From NCBI RefSeq assembly GCF_900100185.1, contig NZ_FNEN01000002.1, positions 78,061-142,060 on the forward strand: DNA of 64,000 bases, in the 5' to 3' direction. Made by a program: the position numbers and the translations under genes. This document shows, one piece after another, positions 43,946 through 52,043 of this stretch. The notes below the pieces were generated by a model that worked only from the letters and a program-made list of their open reading frames with translations, was not told the origin of the DNA and ran no database searches. Every line of letters begins with the position of its first letter. Position 1 is the first letter of the stretch. The DNA is from Natribacillus halophilus (GTDB lineage Bacteria; Bacillota; Bacilli; Bacillales; Marinococcaceae).

Positions 43946-45640
43946 TCACACATCTGGTTCCGGACCCTTAATGCCTGTTTGAGTTCCGGCGCTGATTGAT
44001 GACGTGGCCACCGGCTCTTGTTGTTCGCGTCGTTCGCGTTCATTGGATCGTTCAGCGCCTTTCTTAGATGTTTTTTCTTGCTCATTGGTGTATTCTTCGT
44101 CTAATTGCTTTTCAAGGGAACCTAGTCGTTTCTGGCCTTGCTCGGAGAGAGGAAGTTCTTTGATTTCTTGCAGTGACTCTTTTTTCAATTGGTACACTGT
44201 ATGCGGATCATGTCCCTGCTCAAATGCTTGCATTCGCTTCTTTCGTTCTTGTTGGTCGCCGGATTCTTCCCGATCCAATTGCTTCCCAACGGCAGGCTCA
44301 ATCAATCCCATGATTTCGCGCTTATAATGGTCTTTAAAGGTTTGATGCTCCGTTGGTTTATCCTCTTTTTCAAACGGGCTTGCATTGCGTTCATGAGCCG
44401 TCACTTCGTTGCGGTAGGCTTTGAGTAATGGACTTTCTTTCCGCATCAGTGAGGATTTTTCATTTTCGTCTTGCTGTTTAACAGGACTTACATGGGGCTT
44501 TTGAGCCGTTAATGGCAAGGTGGATCCTTTGACTTCCTGATATTGTGCTTCACGGGAAGCTTTATCGGGTTCCACCTGTTGGATAACTTCTTGTTTGTAA
44601 AGGTCCTTATATGCCTGCCGATCGATGGTCGCTCCATCTTGTTTTTTCGTTTGATGAATCATCGATTCATCTCCTTTCGACTCTTCTTTTTTCTGTTCAT
44701 GCGCTTTTTCCGGTTCTAACGTTCGTTCCATCGTGGTAATAAACTGGTGGGATGTGTCTTGCACCTCTTTGAGTAATTGCTGATGATCGTCAAAGGTGCG
44801 GTTTTTCGTCCAAGATTTAAGGTAATCCAGCGAGTAATCGGATGTGTCCACGCCAAAATGCGAAGCGACGGTGTACGCCGTCATCTCTGCCTGAAACTCT
44901 TTTTCCGGTTGCGAATATCGGTGGTGCGTTTCTGCCGTGTGCAATTTCGCATGCGCTAATTCATGCAACAGGGTTTTGACATTCTGCCGTTCATCGTTGC
45001 GCGGATTTAAAGCCACCTCCTTTGTTAAGGTATAGCTGACGCCTTTAGCTGCGCCTAACTCTTGTTTCGGTTCCACAATGGCAATGCCATTTTCCTTGGC
45101 GATGGCTTCCATGCCTTGACGAAGTTGGCCGTAATCCTCCACCTTCCCCTCCATCCATTTATTTGGAAATAAAGCCGGCAAATCATCCCGTGTGGCCGAC
45201 GTCTGGCTAATATCAAAAACAGTTCCCGTTGAAAATACAAGACGACCATCTCGTTTGGGGAGATGGCCCTCTTCAATGTGTGACTTTTCATTTTTTGTTG
45301 CATATTTGACGGGCTTCCATGTGCCTTCCTCGTTTTGAAATTGCTCGCCAAGCCGTTGCGGCACCAAAATTTTGAAACCTTTTTCTCCTTTTTGAACGGG
45401 GAAACCTTTAGACTGCCAAAACTTGTATGAACCAACGGCTTCGGCGCCCGGAAATTGCGATTGCATGAGTTGGATATTATTCCGGGAGTAGTTGTGAAAC
45501 TGTCCCATAAACTGCAAGTATTCCTTCATTTGATCCTTGGAATTAAAATGTTTAGCCACCTTTTCTTCCATGCCTTTGGTTAGTTCCTCGACTTCTTGTT
45601 TCATCGCTTCCGGTGATTTACGGGGTCTCGTTCTCGCCAT
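43946..45640 (-). CDS. ArdC-like protein with zincin-type metallopeptidase
   Basis: 564 aa from ATG 45640. N-terminal ssDNA-binding ArdC domain (about 1-130: NYSRNNIQLMQSQFPGAEAV, GFPVQKGEKGFKILVP) followed by an ImmA/IrrE-like metallopeptidase with HELAHAKLH and EFQAEMTAYTVASHFG. The last 250 residues are charged and repetitive (two DRQAYKDLYKQEV/QTFKDHYKREI segments) and likely coiled. ArdC of plasmid pSa protects incoming DNA from restriction. Its place beside a Mrr-like nuclease in the transferred region fits anti-restriction. Confidence 0.85.
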   Translation of the reverse strand: MARTRPRKSPEAMKQEVEELTKGMEEKVAKHFNSKDQMKEYLQFMGQFHNYSRNNIQLMQSQFPGAEAVGSYKFWQSKGFPVQKGEKGFKILVPQRLGEQFQNEEGTWKPVKYATKNEKSHIEEGHLPKRDGRLVFSTGTVFDISQTSATRDDLPALFPNKWMEGKVEDYGQLRQGMEAIAKENGIAIVEPKQELGAAKGVSYTLTKEVALNPRNDERQNVKTLLHELAHAKLHTAETHHRYSQPEKEFQAEMTAYTVASHFGVDTSDYSLDYLKSWTKNRTFDDHQQLLKEVQDTSHQFITTMERTLEPEKAHEQKKEESKGDESMIHQTKKQDGATIDRQAYKDLYKQEVIQQVEPDKASREAQYQEVKGSTLPLTAQKPHVSPVKQQDENEKSSLMRKESPLLKAYRNEVTAHERNASPFEKEDKPTEHQTFKDHYKREIMGLIEPAVGKQLDREESGDQQERKKRMQAFEQGHDPHTVYQLKKESLQEIKELPLSEQGQKRLGSLEKQLDEEYTNEQEKTSKKGAERSNERERREQQEPVATSSISAGTQTGIKGPEPDV

Positions 45641-45905
45641 CGTCCCACCCCCGATCGGCGGCCTCAATCAGTTCTTCCATGTCTGCTTCATGATAATTTT
45701 GACCAACGTCCAATACCATTTTTTTCGTTTGCGTATCAAACGGAATCAACAAATTTTCTTGATTGATCAAGTGCTGTTCAAGGGCAGCTTTATCTGCCGG
45801 ATCGAGTTCAATTGTGTAGCGTGTATTCCCCACCAAAATCTTCACGTCATGATCCCCTAAACTTTCAAACACACCCACTTCGTAGCGATCATCTAAAAAA
45901 ATCAT
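45618..45905 (-). CDS. Small conserved-looking hypothetical protein
   Basis: 95 aa, beginning MIFLDDRYEVGVFESLGDHD. Overlaps the start of the ArdC-like gene by 23 bp and abuts the RHH gene, so it is part of the mobilisation operon. GGAGAGGTG precedes ATG. No recognised domain; mixed alpha/beta and acidic. Confidence 0.7.
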   Translation of the reverse strand: MIFLDDRYEVGVFESLGDHDVKILVGNTRYTIELDPADKAALEQHLINQENLLIPFDTQTKKMVLDVGQNYHEADMEELIEAADRGWDDGENETP

Positions 45906-46349
45906 TTACACCTCTCCTTTCGTTCGCTTGGCTTTTTGACTTTCATCCCAATCGATTTTTTTCTGCCGTTGATGAGAGATACGTTCTTTGACTTCTTCTT
46001 TGGCGATGCTTACCGGCTTGCTCTCCATATTGGATGTTGTGATGAGGTGGTTTTCATTCATAAGCATGCCATTCATGAGTTCCATAAGGATTTGCGTGTT
46101 TCGATCACTATTATTCACCCCCAATTGAAGTTTCTTTAATTCTGATGCAAACACTTGATGGAATTGCTCGGCGGCTATATCCATAATGGCTCGATTGGAT
46201 CGATCTTCAATTTTCCATGCTTCATGCTCTTGGATGATTTTTTCCAATGCTTGCCCGTGATAGGTAATATCATGCTGATCACGGTAAGCATCGATATAAT
46301 CCATCACTTCCGGAAGCACACGGATATTCATGCGTTTGCGTTCACTCAT
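45906..46349 (-). CDS. Ribbon-helix-helix-like mobilisation accessory protein
   Basis: 147 aa. The N-terminus RKRMNIRVLPEVMDYIDAYR looks like a ribbon-helix-helix DNA-binding domain; the rest is helical. Lies directly downstream of the relaxase gene, 8 bp apart. Such proteins help the relaxase at oriT. Family assignment by pattern only. Confidence 0.65.
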   Translation of the reverse strand: MSERKRMNIRVLPEVMDYIDAYRDQHDITYHGQALEKIIQEHEAWKIEDRSNRAIMDIAAEQFHQVFASELKKLQLGVNNSDRNTQILMELMNGMLMNENHLITTSNMESKPVSIAKEEVKERISHQRQKKIDWDESQKAKRTKGEV

Positions 46350-46357
46350 TGCTTTCC

Positions 46358-47536
46358 CTACCTTTCACGTTCAATGTTTCGTTCTAATCGTTCATGATCC
46401 ATGTCATTCATGTACGCTTGATAGGTCTGTTTCATCGATCGGTTCAGACGGTTTAACGATTGCTGCATCGCGATCCCTGATGACCGACCACGACGCAACG
46501 CATGACGCTCTTCTTTTCCTTCTGCCTTTGATTTTGGGTGCAATTGATCGTCAAACGATTTCATTTCTTTCAAAAAGGCGTTGCCCATCCGTTTATAGAG
46601 ATCATCGATCTTATTCGTTTTATAGTTTTCATACCGTTTGCTTTCTTTCGGCCCATCTCCATAGGCTGCCTTCATTTCATTCACTTCCCGATCCAACCGT
46701 TGGTGCAAGTTTTTAAGGTCTTCCGGATGATATTTTTCCAAATACTTCGTTGTCAGTTGATCAATCATCGGCCGGATCGGATTTAAAGTGTTGTAACCAT
46801 AATTCCAATGCCGTTTGTTCTCCGGCAATCGTTCATATATATCTTTGAATAGTGGTTTCAATTCTCGATTGCGCCATTTCAGTGTGCTTTGTTCTTTCTT
46901 GCCATCGACCATCTTCCCTCGAATGATTTGATTGATCTGTTCACGCTCATTGCTTCGATCTTGTAAGCCGTTGACCACTGCCCCTTTCATTGCATTGAGG
47001 GTTTTTGGTTTTCGCTTGCCTCGCTCACGGGTCGGTTCAGGTTCAACGGTGGCCACATGAATGTGTATGTTCTCGGTGTTTCGGTGAATGGCCGCCGACC
47101 AAACGGTGCTTTGTTCCAGCCCTTCTTTTTTGAGCATCGTCTGCATCGACGAACGGGTGACATCTTTCAATGATTTTTCATCTAATGCGCCCGTTTTCCG
47201 ATCATAGATGCCTTGATTTTCTAACCACTGATTATCAAAGGTAATAACATCTTGCCACATAAGACTCTTGTTTTCTTGCGCATGTTGAAAGGCATGTTTT
47301 AGATCCTCTTTTTCACAGTGATGAAGTTGATCGGATGTTTCCGTAAAAAGCGCCGATGTTTTTTCTGGATCATCCATGTAATGATTGTATAACGAAAACA
47401 TTTGCGAAGGCAGTTGCTTTTCCCCTTTGGCTTCTTCCCGATCCACATAATTGACGTACTGATCAAAGGCTTTGGCATTGGATGTTATAAATTTTGTCTT
47501 CAATACCACACCCGGAGTTATCGTTGACGCACTCAT
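46358..47536 (-). CDS. MobP2-family relaxase
   Basis: 392 aa. N-terminal PGVVLKTKFITSNAKAFDQY with a candidate nicking Tyr, and the metal-binding histidines in NIHIHVATVEPEPTR near residue 176. These are the motifs of the MobP2/MobL group found on Bacillota plasmids and ICEs. The start overlaps the preceding accessory gene by four bases. It should nick the oriT about 400 bp upstream and pilot the strand to the VirD4 protein. Confidence 0.88.
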   Translation of the reverse strand: MSASTITPGVVLKTKFITSNAKAFDQYVNYVDREEAKGEKQLPSQMFSLYNHYMDDPEKTSALFTETSDQLHHCEKEDLKHAFQHAQENKSLMWQDVITFDNQWLENQGIYDRKTGALDEKSLKDVTRSSMQTMLKKEGLEQSTVWSAAIHRNTENIHIHVATVEPEPTRERGKRKPKTLNAMKGAVVNGLQDRSNEREQINQIIRGKMVDGKKEQSTLKWRNRELKPLFKDIYERLPENKRHWNYGYNTLNPIRPMIDQLTTKYLEKYHPEDLKNLHQRLDREVNEMKAAYGDGPKESKRYENYKTNKIDDLYKRMGNAFLKEMKSFDDQLHPKSKAEGKEERHALRRGRSSGIAMQQSLNRLNRSMKQTYQAYMNDMDHERLERNIERER

Positions 47537-47787
47537 GATGATGGCTCCGTTTCGTCACCAATGAGTGCATTCATCGTTTGCATGCTGGTCGCACAACGCT
47601 CCATGACGTGTAGGTTGCTAGCCACTAATTCTTCCAATCGTTGGACGCGTTCATCTTCTTGATGAAAGATAGCCATTTGCGTGAGTTGAGCGTGTAAAAA
47701 TTCTTGCCGAGTCATCTGTTTTTGTTTCGCAAGTTCATCGATTTTTTTTACTACCCATGGTTCCATGTAGCGTATTCGTACTTCCAA
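47533..47787 (-). CDS. Relaxosome accessory protein (RHH-like)
   Basis: About 84 aa. I chose TTG 47787 because GGAGG lies eight bases before it; ATG 47793 is only two bases from that site, and the open frame to 47895 would cover candidate leader DNA. LEVRIRYMEPWVVKKIDELA followed by a second helix fits a ribbon-helix-helix or MobC-like protein, then a coiled tail. Coupled to the relaxase gene. Confidence 0.7.
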   Translation of the reverse strand: MEVRIRYMEPWVVKKIDELAKQKQMTRQEFLHAQLTQMAIFHQEDERVQRLEELVASNLHVMERCATSMQTMNALIGDETEPSS

Positions 47788-47910
47788 GATCATCGCCTCC
47801 TTTGATTTTTCATTCAGCAAGTGAATCATCATCTTCGCCCCACTTATAACGATTGGTGATTGGATCGTGTAAGGAGGGGTAGGGAGAAAGAGCATAAGGG
47901 ATTTCTGTTC

Positions 47911-48089
47911 CCCCTAAACGGGGGAAGTCCGGCAGAGCCGGACGAAATTTGGGAACAAGAAAAGCCTATTTGGTGTCAGGTTGTCGTCTAGTTTTCGGGA
48001 ACGTAGGTTACAGTTTTTGCTGATGGTGTCAAGTCGTCGTCTGGCTGGTGTCAGGTTGTCATCAATGGTGGTGCAAAGTTGTCGTCTGG
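47911..48089. other. Candidate oriT of the conjugation module
   Basis: Next to the relaxase genes and free of genes. Contains hairpins TTCCCCC..GGGGGAA (47911-47929) and GTCCGGC..GCCGGAC (47928-47944), then four direct repeats of about 20 bp starting at 47972, 48025, 48047 and 48070 with consensus GGTGTCAGGTTGTCGTCTGG. Hairpins plus iterated sites beside a relaxase gene are the normal build of an oriT. Confidence 0.6.
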
Positions 48090-48096
48090 TTTTTGA

Positions 48097-48729
48097 TTAA
48101 CCATCTGATGCCATTTCCATCTGTTCCTCGATCATCTCTTGTTCTTCTTGGGCCACTTGATAGGATTCCTTCTCATTTTCCATATCCGTCTCTAAACCAT
48201 CAATTTCAGATTCAATTTGACTGTGTTCGCTTTCAAGTTCCACTTCTTCATCTTCGGTGCTGTATAAAATATCGGCTTCAATATCGACCAATTCTTGTTC
48301 CAATTCCTCTATGCGTTCTTCCATGTTTTCAACAACTTGCCGATGATCTTGTTGTTCTTCTTCTAATCGATCCATTTCTAACTGTAATACATGTTGTTCA
48401 TACCTGTTCGTATCTTCAATCGTCATCGATTCATCAACGTCCACCTCCCGATGGTCCGCATAGATACGTGCCAGTTCAGCCGGAATATTATCATCGGATG
48501 TTTCATCTGGATCAAGCAAACTCTCATCTGTTGTTTCTTCTAAAATATCCATACCAATCACTTCAAACGACGGATCAACGTTATCAATATGAAGCACAAC
48601 ATAGTCTCGATCTTCATAAAGCATGGTCACGGGTAATTCCTCTTGAGGGTTGGCACGATCTTGTGCCGCAAACGTCGTTTCTGCATTTCGATCAGCCTGA
48701 GAACGATCAATATGCAAGGTGGCTATCAT
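48097..48729 (-). CDS. Acidic coiled-coil hypothetical protein
   Basis: 210 aa. The N-terminal 70 residues are globular (MLYEDRDYVVLHIDNVDPSF); the rest is a long Glu-rich coiled coil (LQLEMDRLEEEQQDHRQVVE and similar). No membrane segment. It is the first mobilisation gene after the IS3 insertion, which lies 38 bp upstream of its start and probably cuts it off from the transfer operon promoter. Confidence 0.65.
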   Translation of the reverse strand: MIATLHIDRSQADRNAETTFAAQDRANPQEELPVTMLYEDRDYVVLHIDNVDPSFEVIGMDILEETTDESLLDPDETSDDNIPAELARIYADHREVDVDESMTIEDTNRYEQHVLQLEMDRLEEEQQDHRQVVENMEERIEELEQELVDIEADILYSTEDEEVELESEHSQIESEIDGLETDMENEKESYQVAQEEQEMIEEQMEMASDG

Positions 48730-48815
48730 ATGATGCTCGGTGGGGTTATACGTCCAATCCTCTATAATGGACCCAAGATTTTAGACACGAAAAAAGGGGA
48801 TGTTAAGGTAGGTAT

Positions 48816-49112
48816 ATGAAGCGAAAAAGATATACGCCTGAATTCAAATCACAAATCGTGTTGGAAATCTTGAAGGAAGAAAAGCCAATGAGCCAGATTG
48901 CTTCGGAACACGGGATCCATGTGAACCAGCTTCATAAGTGGAAAACACAGTTCCTGCAAGACATGCCGCAGATCTTTGAAAACCAAAACAAGGATCAGGC
49001 AAAAATGAAAGCCGACTATGAAGAAAAGGTGGAAAACCTTTATGCAGAAGTCGGAAAGTTAACCACGCAATTGTCGTGGATCAAAAAAAAATCTGGCATC
49101 TACGATGACTAG
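48816..49112 (+). CDS. IS3-family transposase OrfA
   Basis: 98 aa. Helix-turn-helix of the IS3 type: YTPEFKSQIVLEILKEEKPM and GIHVNQLHKWKTQF, then a leucine-zipper-like coil. Ends with a run of nine A (49083-49091), a good -1 slippage site for making the OrfAB fusion transposase. Its stop overlaps the orfB ATG. Confidence 0.92.
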   Translation: MKRKRYTPEFKSQIVLEILKEEKPMSQIASEHGIHVNQLHKWKTQFLQDMPQIFENQNKDQAKMKADYEEKVENLYAEVGKLTTQLSWIKKKSGIYDD

Positions 49113-49935
49113 GCGAGAGCGCATGGAGATGGTGGATTGGGAGGTGTCTGAACTCCCCATTTCCCAACAGGCTGAACTACTGGGAATTAATCGATCCAGT
49201 CTTTACTATAAGCCTGTTCAGCCGTCACCGGAAGAAATTGCGATAAAACACCGAATTGATGAGATTTACACCAAATTTCCGTATTTCGGTTCACGCAAGC
49301 TTGCTGAAAAATTAAAGGATGAAGGCGTAAACATCAACCGTAAAAGAGTACAGCGGCACATGCGTGAAATGGGCATACAAGCCATTTATCCAGGTCCTAA
49401 CTTAAGTAAACGCAATCTGCAGCACCGTATTTATCCTTATCTACTGAAGGGAGTGACGATTACCCGCCCCAATCAAGTCTGGGCCATTGACATAACATAC
49501 ATTAGCTTACACAACAGCTGGATGTATTTAACGGCTATTATAGATTGGTATTCCCGATATATTATCAGCTGGGAACTGGACCAGACGCTGGAGATCGACT
49601 TTGTACTGGAGGCTGTTCAACGCGCATTTACGATAGGAACTCCGGAAATATTCAATAGTGATCAGGGAAGTCATTTTACCAGTCCCAAGTATATTAATCT
49701 TTTAAAGGGACACCCAACCGTTCAAATCAGTATGGACTCGAAGGGACGCGCATTGGATAATATTATGATCGAACGGTTTTGGCGCAGCCTTAAATATGAA
49801 GAGGTCTATTTAAAGGATTATGGCACGCCGAGAGAAGCGAGAAGCAATATCAAGGATTATATGAATCTTTATAATCACGAACGGCCTCATCAGTCTTTAA
49901 ATTATAAAACACCAAGTGCCATTTACTTTCAATAG
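49105..49935 (+). CDS. IS3-family transposase OrfB (DDE)
   Basis: 276 aa, full length and intact. HTH_21 region (IDEIYTKFPYFGSRKLAEKL) then the rve catalytic core with Asp in WAIDITYIS, Asp in FNSDQGSHF and Glu in IERFWRSLKYEE. ATGACTAG overlap with orfA allows coupled or frameshifted translation. Looks active. Confidence 0.93.
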   Translation: MTRRERMEMVDWEVSELPISQQAELLGINRSSLYYKPVQPSPEEIAIKHRIDEIYTKFPYFGSRKLAEKLKDEGVNINRKRVQRHMREMGIQAIYPGPNLSKRNLQHRIYPYLLKGVTITRPNQVWAIDITYISLHNSWMYLTAIIDWYSRYIISWELDQTLEIDFVLEAVQRAFTIGTPEIFNSDQGSHFTSPKYINLLKGHPTVQISMDSKGRALDNIMIERFWRSLKYEEVYLKDYGTPREARSNIKDYMNLYNHERPHQSLNYKTPSAIYFQ

Positions 49936-50115
49936 GGATTAATGTCCTTCCCGTCTTTGCGCCATTGTCTTTCCTATCTCAGAACCTGTCAAGGGAAAGT
50001 GCGCCCTTGACAGAACCTGACATAGAAAAGGCTGGGTAGTTAGACGGGGAAGAACAAAAAAATGAATGACCCACCTTATTTTTATAAAATGAGTGTCTTG
50101 ACAATGGGGTCCACC

Positions 50116-50310
50116 TTACTCAACCACAGCTTCTCCGTTACCTTGCATCGGGACAGACGATCCGGACTCTGTATGTTGAATGTCTCCAGGGGGCGCACCT
50201 AACAACGTTCGAGATAACATGATCATCATCCCCACAACGACAAAGGAAAAGGTGAGGACAAGTAACGGTACGGTTTTTTTCGTGCTTATCGTAAAACGTT
50301 TTCGCCTCAT
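50116..50310 (-). CDS. Small single-pass membrane protein
   Basis: 64 aa. Basic N-terminus (MRRKRFTISTKK), one membrane helix (about 14-34) and a short extracytoplasmic tail. Start overlaps the previous stop (ATGA), so it is part of the transfer operon. Its stop lies three bases from the IS right end. No family recognised. Confidence 0.6.
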   Translation of the reverse strand: MRRKRFTISTKKTVPLLVLTFSFVVVGMMIMLSRTLLGAPPGDIQHTESGSSVPMQGNGEAVVE

Positions 50311-50927
50311 GCGTCACCCTCTCCTTCCATGCTTTCAACGGCATCCCTAAAGTCTTGAATGATCCATGAGCCATCTTCTTGCTGTTCAGCGTCCAATTCA
50401 ATAAACGTCAGCGTGGAATCTTCAGCGCTACCGGTGCTATACGTTTGAGTGAATCGAGCCATAATGGTGGCTTCCGATTGATTGAGTTCACCTGTTTCCG
50501 CGAAGAAATGAGCGTCTTCGGCGATCGCTCTATTCTCCGTTTCCTCTTGTTCATCCTCCGAGAATAAAAAACCATGCAAGTTATCCTGCATGATCGTTTC
50601 AGCTTCATCTTTACGGTCTTCATACGTCTCTGCGTCTTCGGTATAGACGGTTTCAACGAACGTTGCGGCTGTTTCCTGTAAAGCTTCCTGTAAAGCTTCC
50701 TGTCGTTCTTGCATCGCTGCCGGTTCTTCCATCTCTTGTTCGTTTTCAAGTCGTTCGACTTCATTTTCTAATTGCTGGTTCGCCTGCATCATCTCCTGCA
50801 TCTGATCATGTGATACCGATTCTCCTTCGTCATCACCGGCCATCGCACTATACACATTGACCCCTGTGACGACAAGAAGAGCCACAAGGGTAAGACTAAA
50901 TAATGTTATTTTCGTTTTTGAAGACAC
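50307..50927 (-). CDS. Transfer-operon protein with signal anchor and coiled coil
   Basis: 206 aa. GTG start after AGAAAGGAG. N-terminal membrane helix (about 7-30), coiled coil (MMQANQQLENEVERLENEQE) and a C-terminal alpha/beta domain resembling NTF2-like VirB8-type folds (TLTFIELDAEQQEDGSWIIQ). Lies between the cell-wall hydrolase and the small membrane protein. A VirB8-like assembly role is an inference from position and layout. Confidence 0.6.
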   Translation of the reverse strand: MSSKTKITLFSLTLVALLVVTGVNVYSAMAGDDEGESVSHDQMQEMMQANQQLENEVERLENEQEMEEPAAMQERQEALQEALQETAATFVETVYTEDAETYEDRKDEAETIMQDNLHGFLFSEDEQEETENRAIAEDAHFFAETGELNQSEATIMARFTQTYSTGSAEDSTLTFIELDAEQQEDGSWIIQDFRDAVESMEGEGDA

Positions 50928-50947
50928 AAGAAATGCTCCTTTCTCGT

Positions 50948-52042
50948 TTAACCTATACGCTGCACATTTCCGTTATACGTTTCGCCCCAATAACCATCTT
51001 CCAAAGATTCATATTCGACACCATCACTGGATTGAGCACCGATAAATTGACCATCACCAGCATAGATACCGACATGGCCATCTGTCTTGTACGTATCAAA
51101 AAAGACTAGGTCACCAGGTTCCTTATCATATGAGTCAACGGATTCACCTTCGTTGGCGAGTGAATCGGTGGTTACAGAAGATAAAGGTCCAAGTTGAATC
51201 CCAATCTGTTGAAACGCCCAATGCACAAAGCTCGAACAATCAAAAATACCTTGCGCCTGTTCAACTTCATTCCTGCCACCGCCAAAAACATACTCTGAAT
51301 CGCCAATCCATTCCTCGCCAACTTCAACAACCTCCGGTATGTCCCCGTCACCGGGATCAATACCATCCCCACCGTCGTCCGAATATTGATCCATAAAATC
51401 CATCACATCATCCACGTACCAATCCGCCCCGTTATAAGCATAGACAGCTTCCTCCAAGTTCCCATCGGCAGCCCCTTGTTCGGCCAAATAGTTTGCGGCT
51501 GAATGCACGGCATCATCAATGTCATAAGGGTCGGCATCCCCTGTGCCACTGCCATCCACGGCAAATCCGTCATGTTCGTCGATAACGTCTAAGTCGATCA
51601 ATTCATTTTCGGGAATGTCACCGGCGCCTAAGCCACTGCATGAAGGATGGTTCCACCCAACCCACGTACAAGGCATAAACTGCATGTGTCCTTCTGCGCC
51701 TGCGTAACTAACCATATCTTCCTCGTCGCCCTCGGAAAAAACGGTTTCCACGCGATGAATCGCCGCAAGCAACGCCGGCGGTACAGAATATTCTGCCCCG
51801 GCTTCTTCATAAACCGGAATGTATTCCTCGGGGATTTCATCACCAGACACACCGTCCACGGAATCAACATCATCGTCTTGCTCTTGGTCAAACTGAGCCG
51901 ACAATGCCATAACCGCCACAACAACCATGCCGATTAAACCACCGATCACAACAATAACGCCTAAGACCGTGAGTCCTTTCCACTTACTCGGAATCAAGGA
52001 AAAAAGGAATACGAGGAACGCGATAATCGCAGAGACCGACAT
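50948..52042 (-). CDS. Bifunctional SLT / NlpC-P60 cell-wall hydrolase (VirB1-like)
   Basis: 364 aa. Two membrane segments at the N-terminus (about 5-50), an SLT transglycosylase-like domain (about 85-225: PPALLAAIHRVETVFSEGD, GHMQFMPCTW, AVYAYNGADWY) and an NlpC/P60 domain with Cys in FDCSSFVHWAF and His in DGHVGIYAGDG. Homologues open the peptidoglycan for Gram-positive conjugation channels. Its start touches the VirB4 stop. Very acidic outer part. Confidence 0.9.
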   Translation of the reverse strand: MSVSAIIAFLVFLFSLIPSKWKGLTVLGVIVVIGGLIGMVVVAVMALSAQFDQEQDDDVDSVDGVSGDEIPEEYIPVYEEAGAEYSVPPALLAAIHRVETVFSEGDEEDMVSYAGAEGHMQFMPCTWVGWNHPSCSGLGAGDIPENELIDLDVIDEHDGFAVDGSGTGDADPYDIDDAVHSAANYLAEQGAADGNLEEAVYAYNGADWYVDDVMDFMDQYSDDGGDGIDPGDGDIPEVVEVGEEWIGDSEYVFGGGRNEVEQAQGIFDCSSFVHWAFQQIGIQLGPLSSVTTDSLANEGESVDSYDKEPGDLVFFDTYKTDGHVGIYAGDGQFIGAQSSDGVEYESLEDGYWGETYNGNVQRIG

Positions 52043-52043
52043 C

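Larger units (their letters stand above)
48768..50113 (+). mobile_element. IS3-family insertion sequence
   Basis: About 1346 bp. Left end TGGACCC-AAGATTTTAGACAC and right end, complemented, TGGACCCCATTGTCAAGACAC are imperfect inverted repeats sharing TGGACCC and ACAC. It carries overlapping orfA and orfB. No matching 3-4 bp target duplication is seen (TAA on the left, CCT on the right). It lies in the conjugation operon, opposite to its direction, between two transfer genes. Confidence 0.88.
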
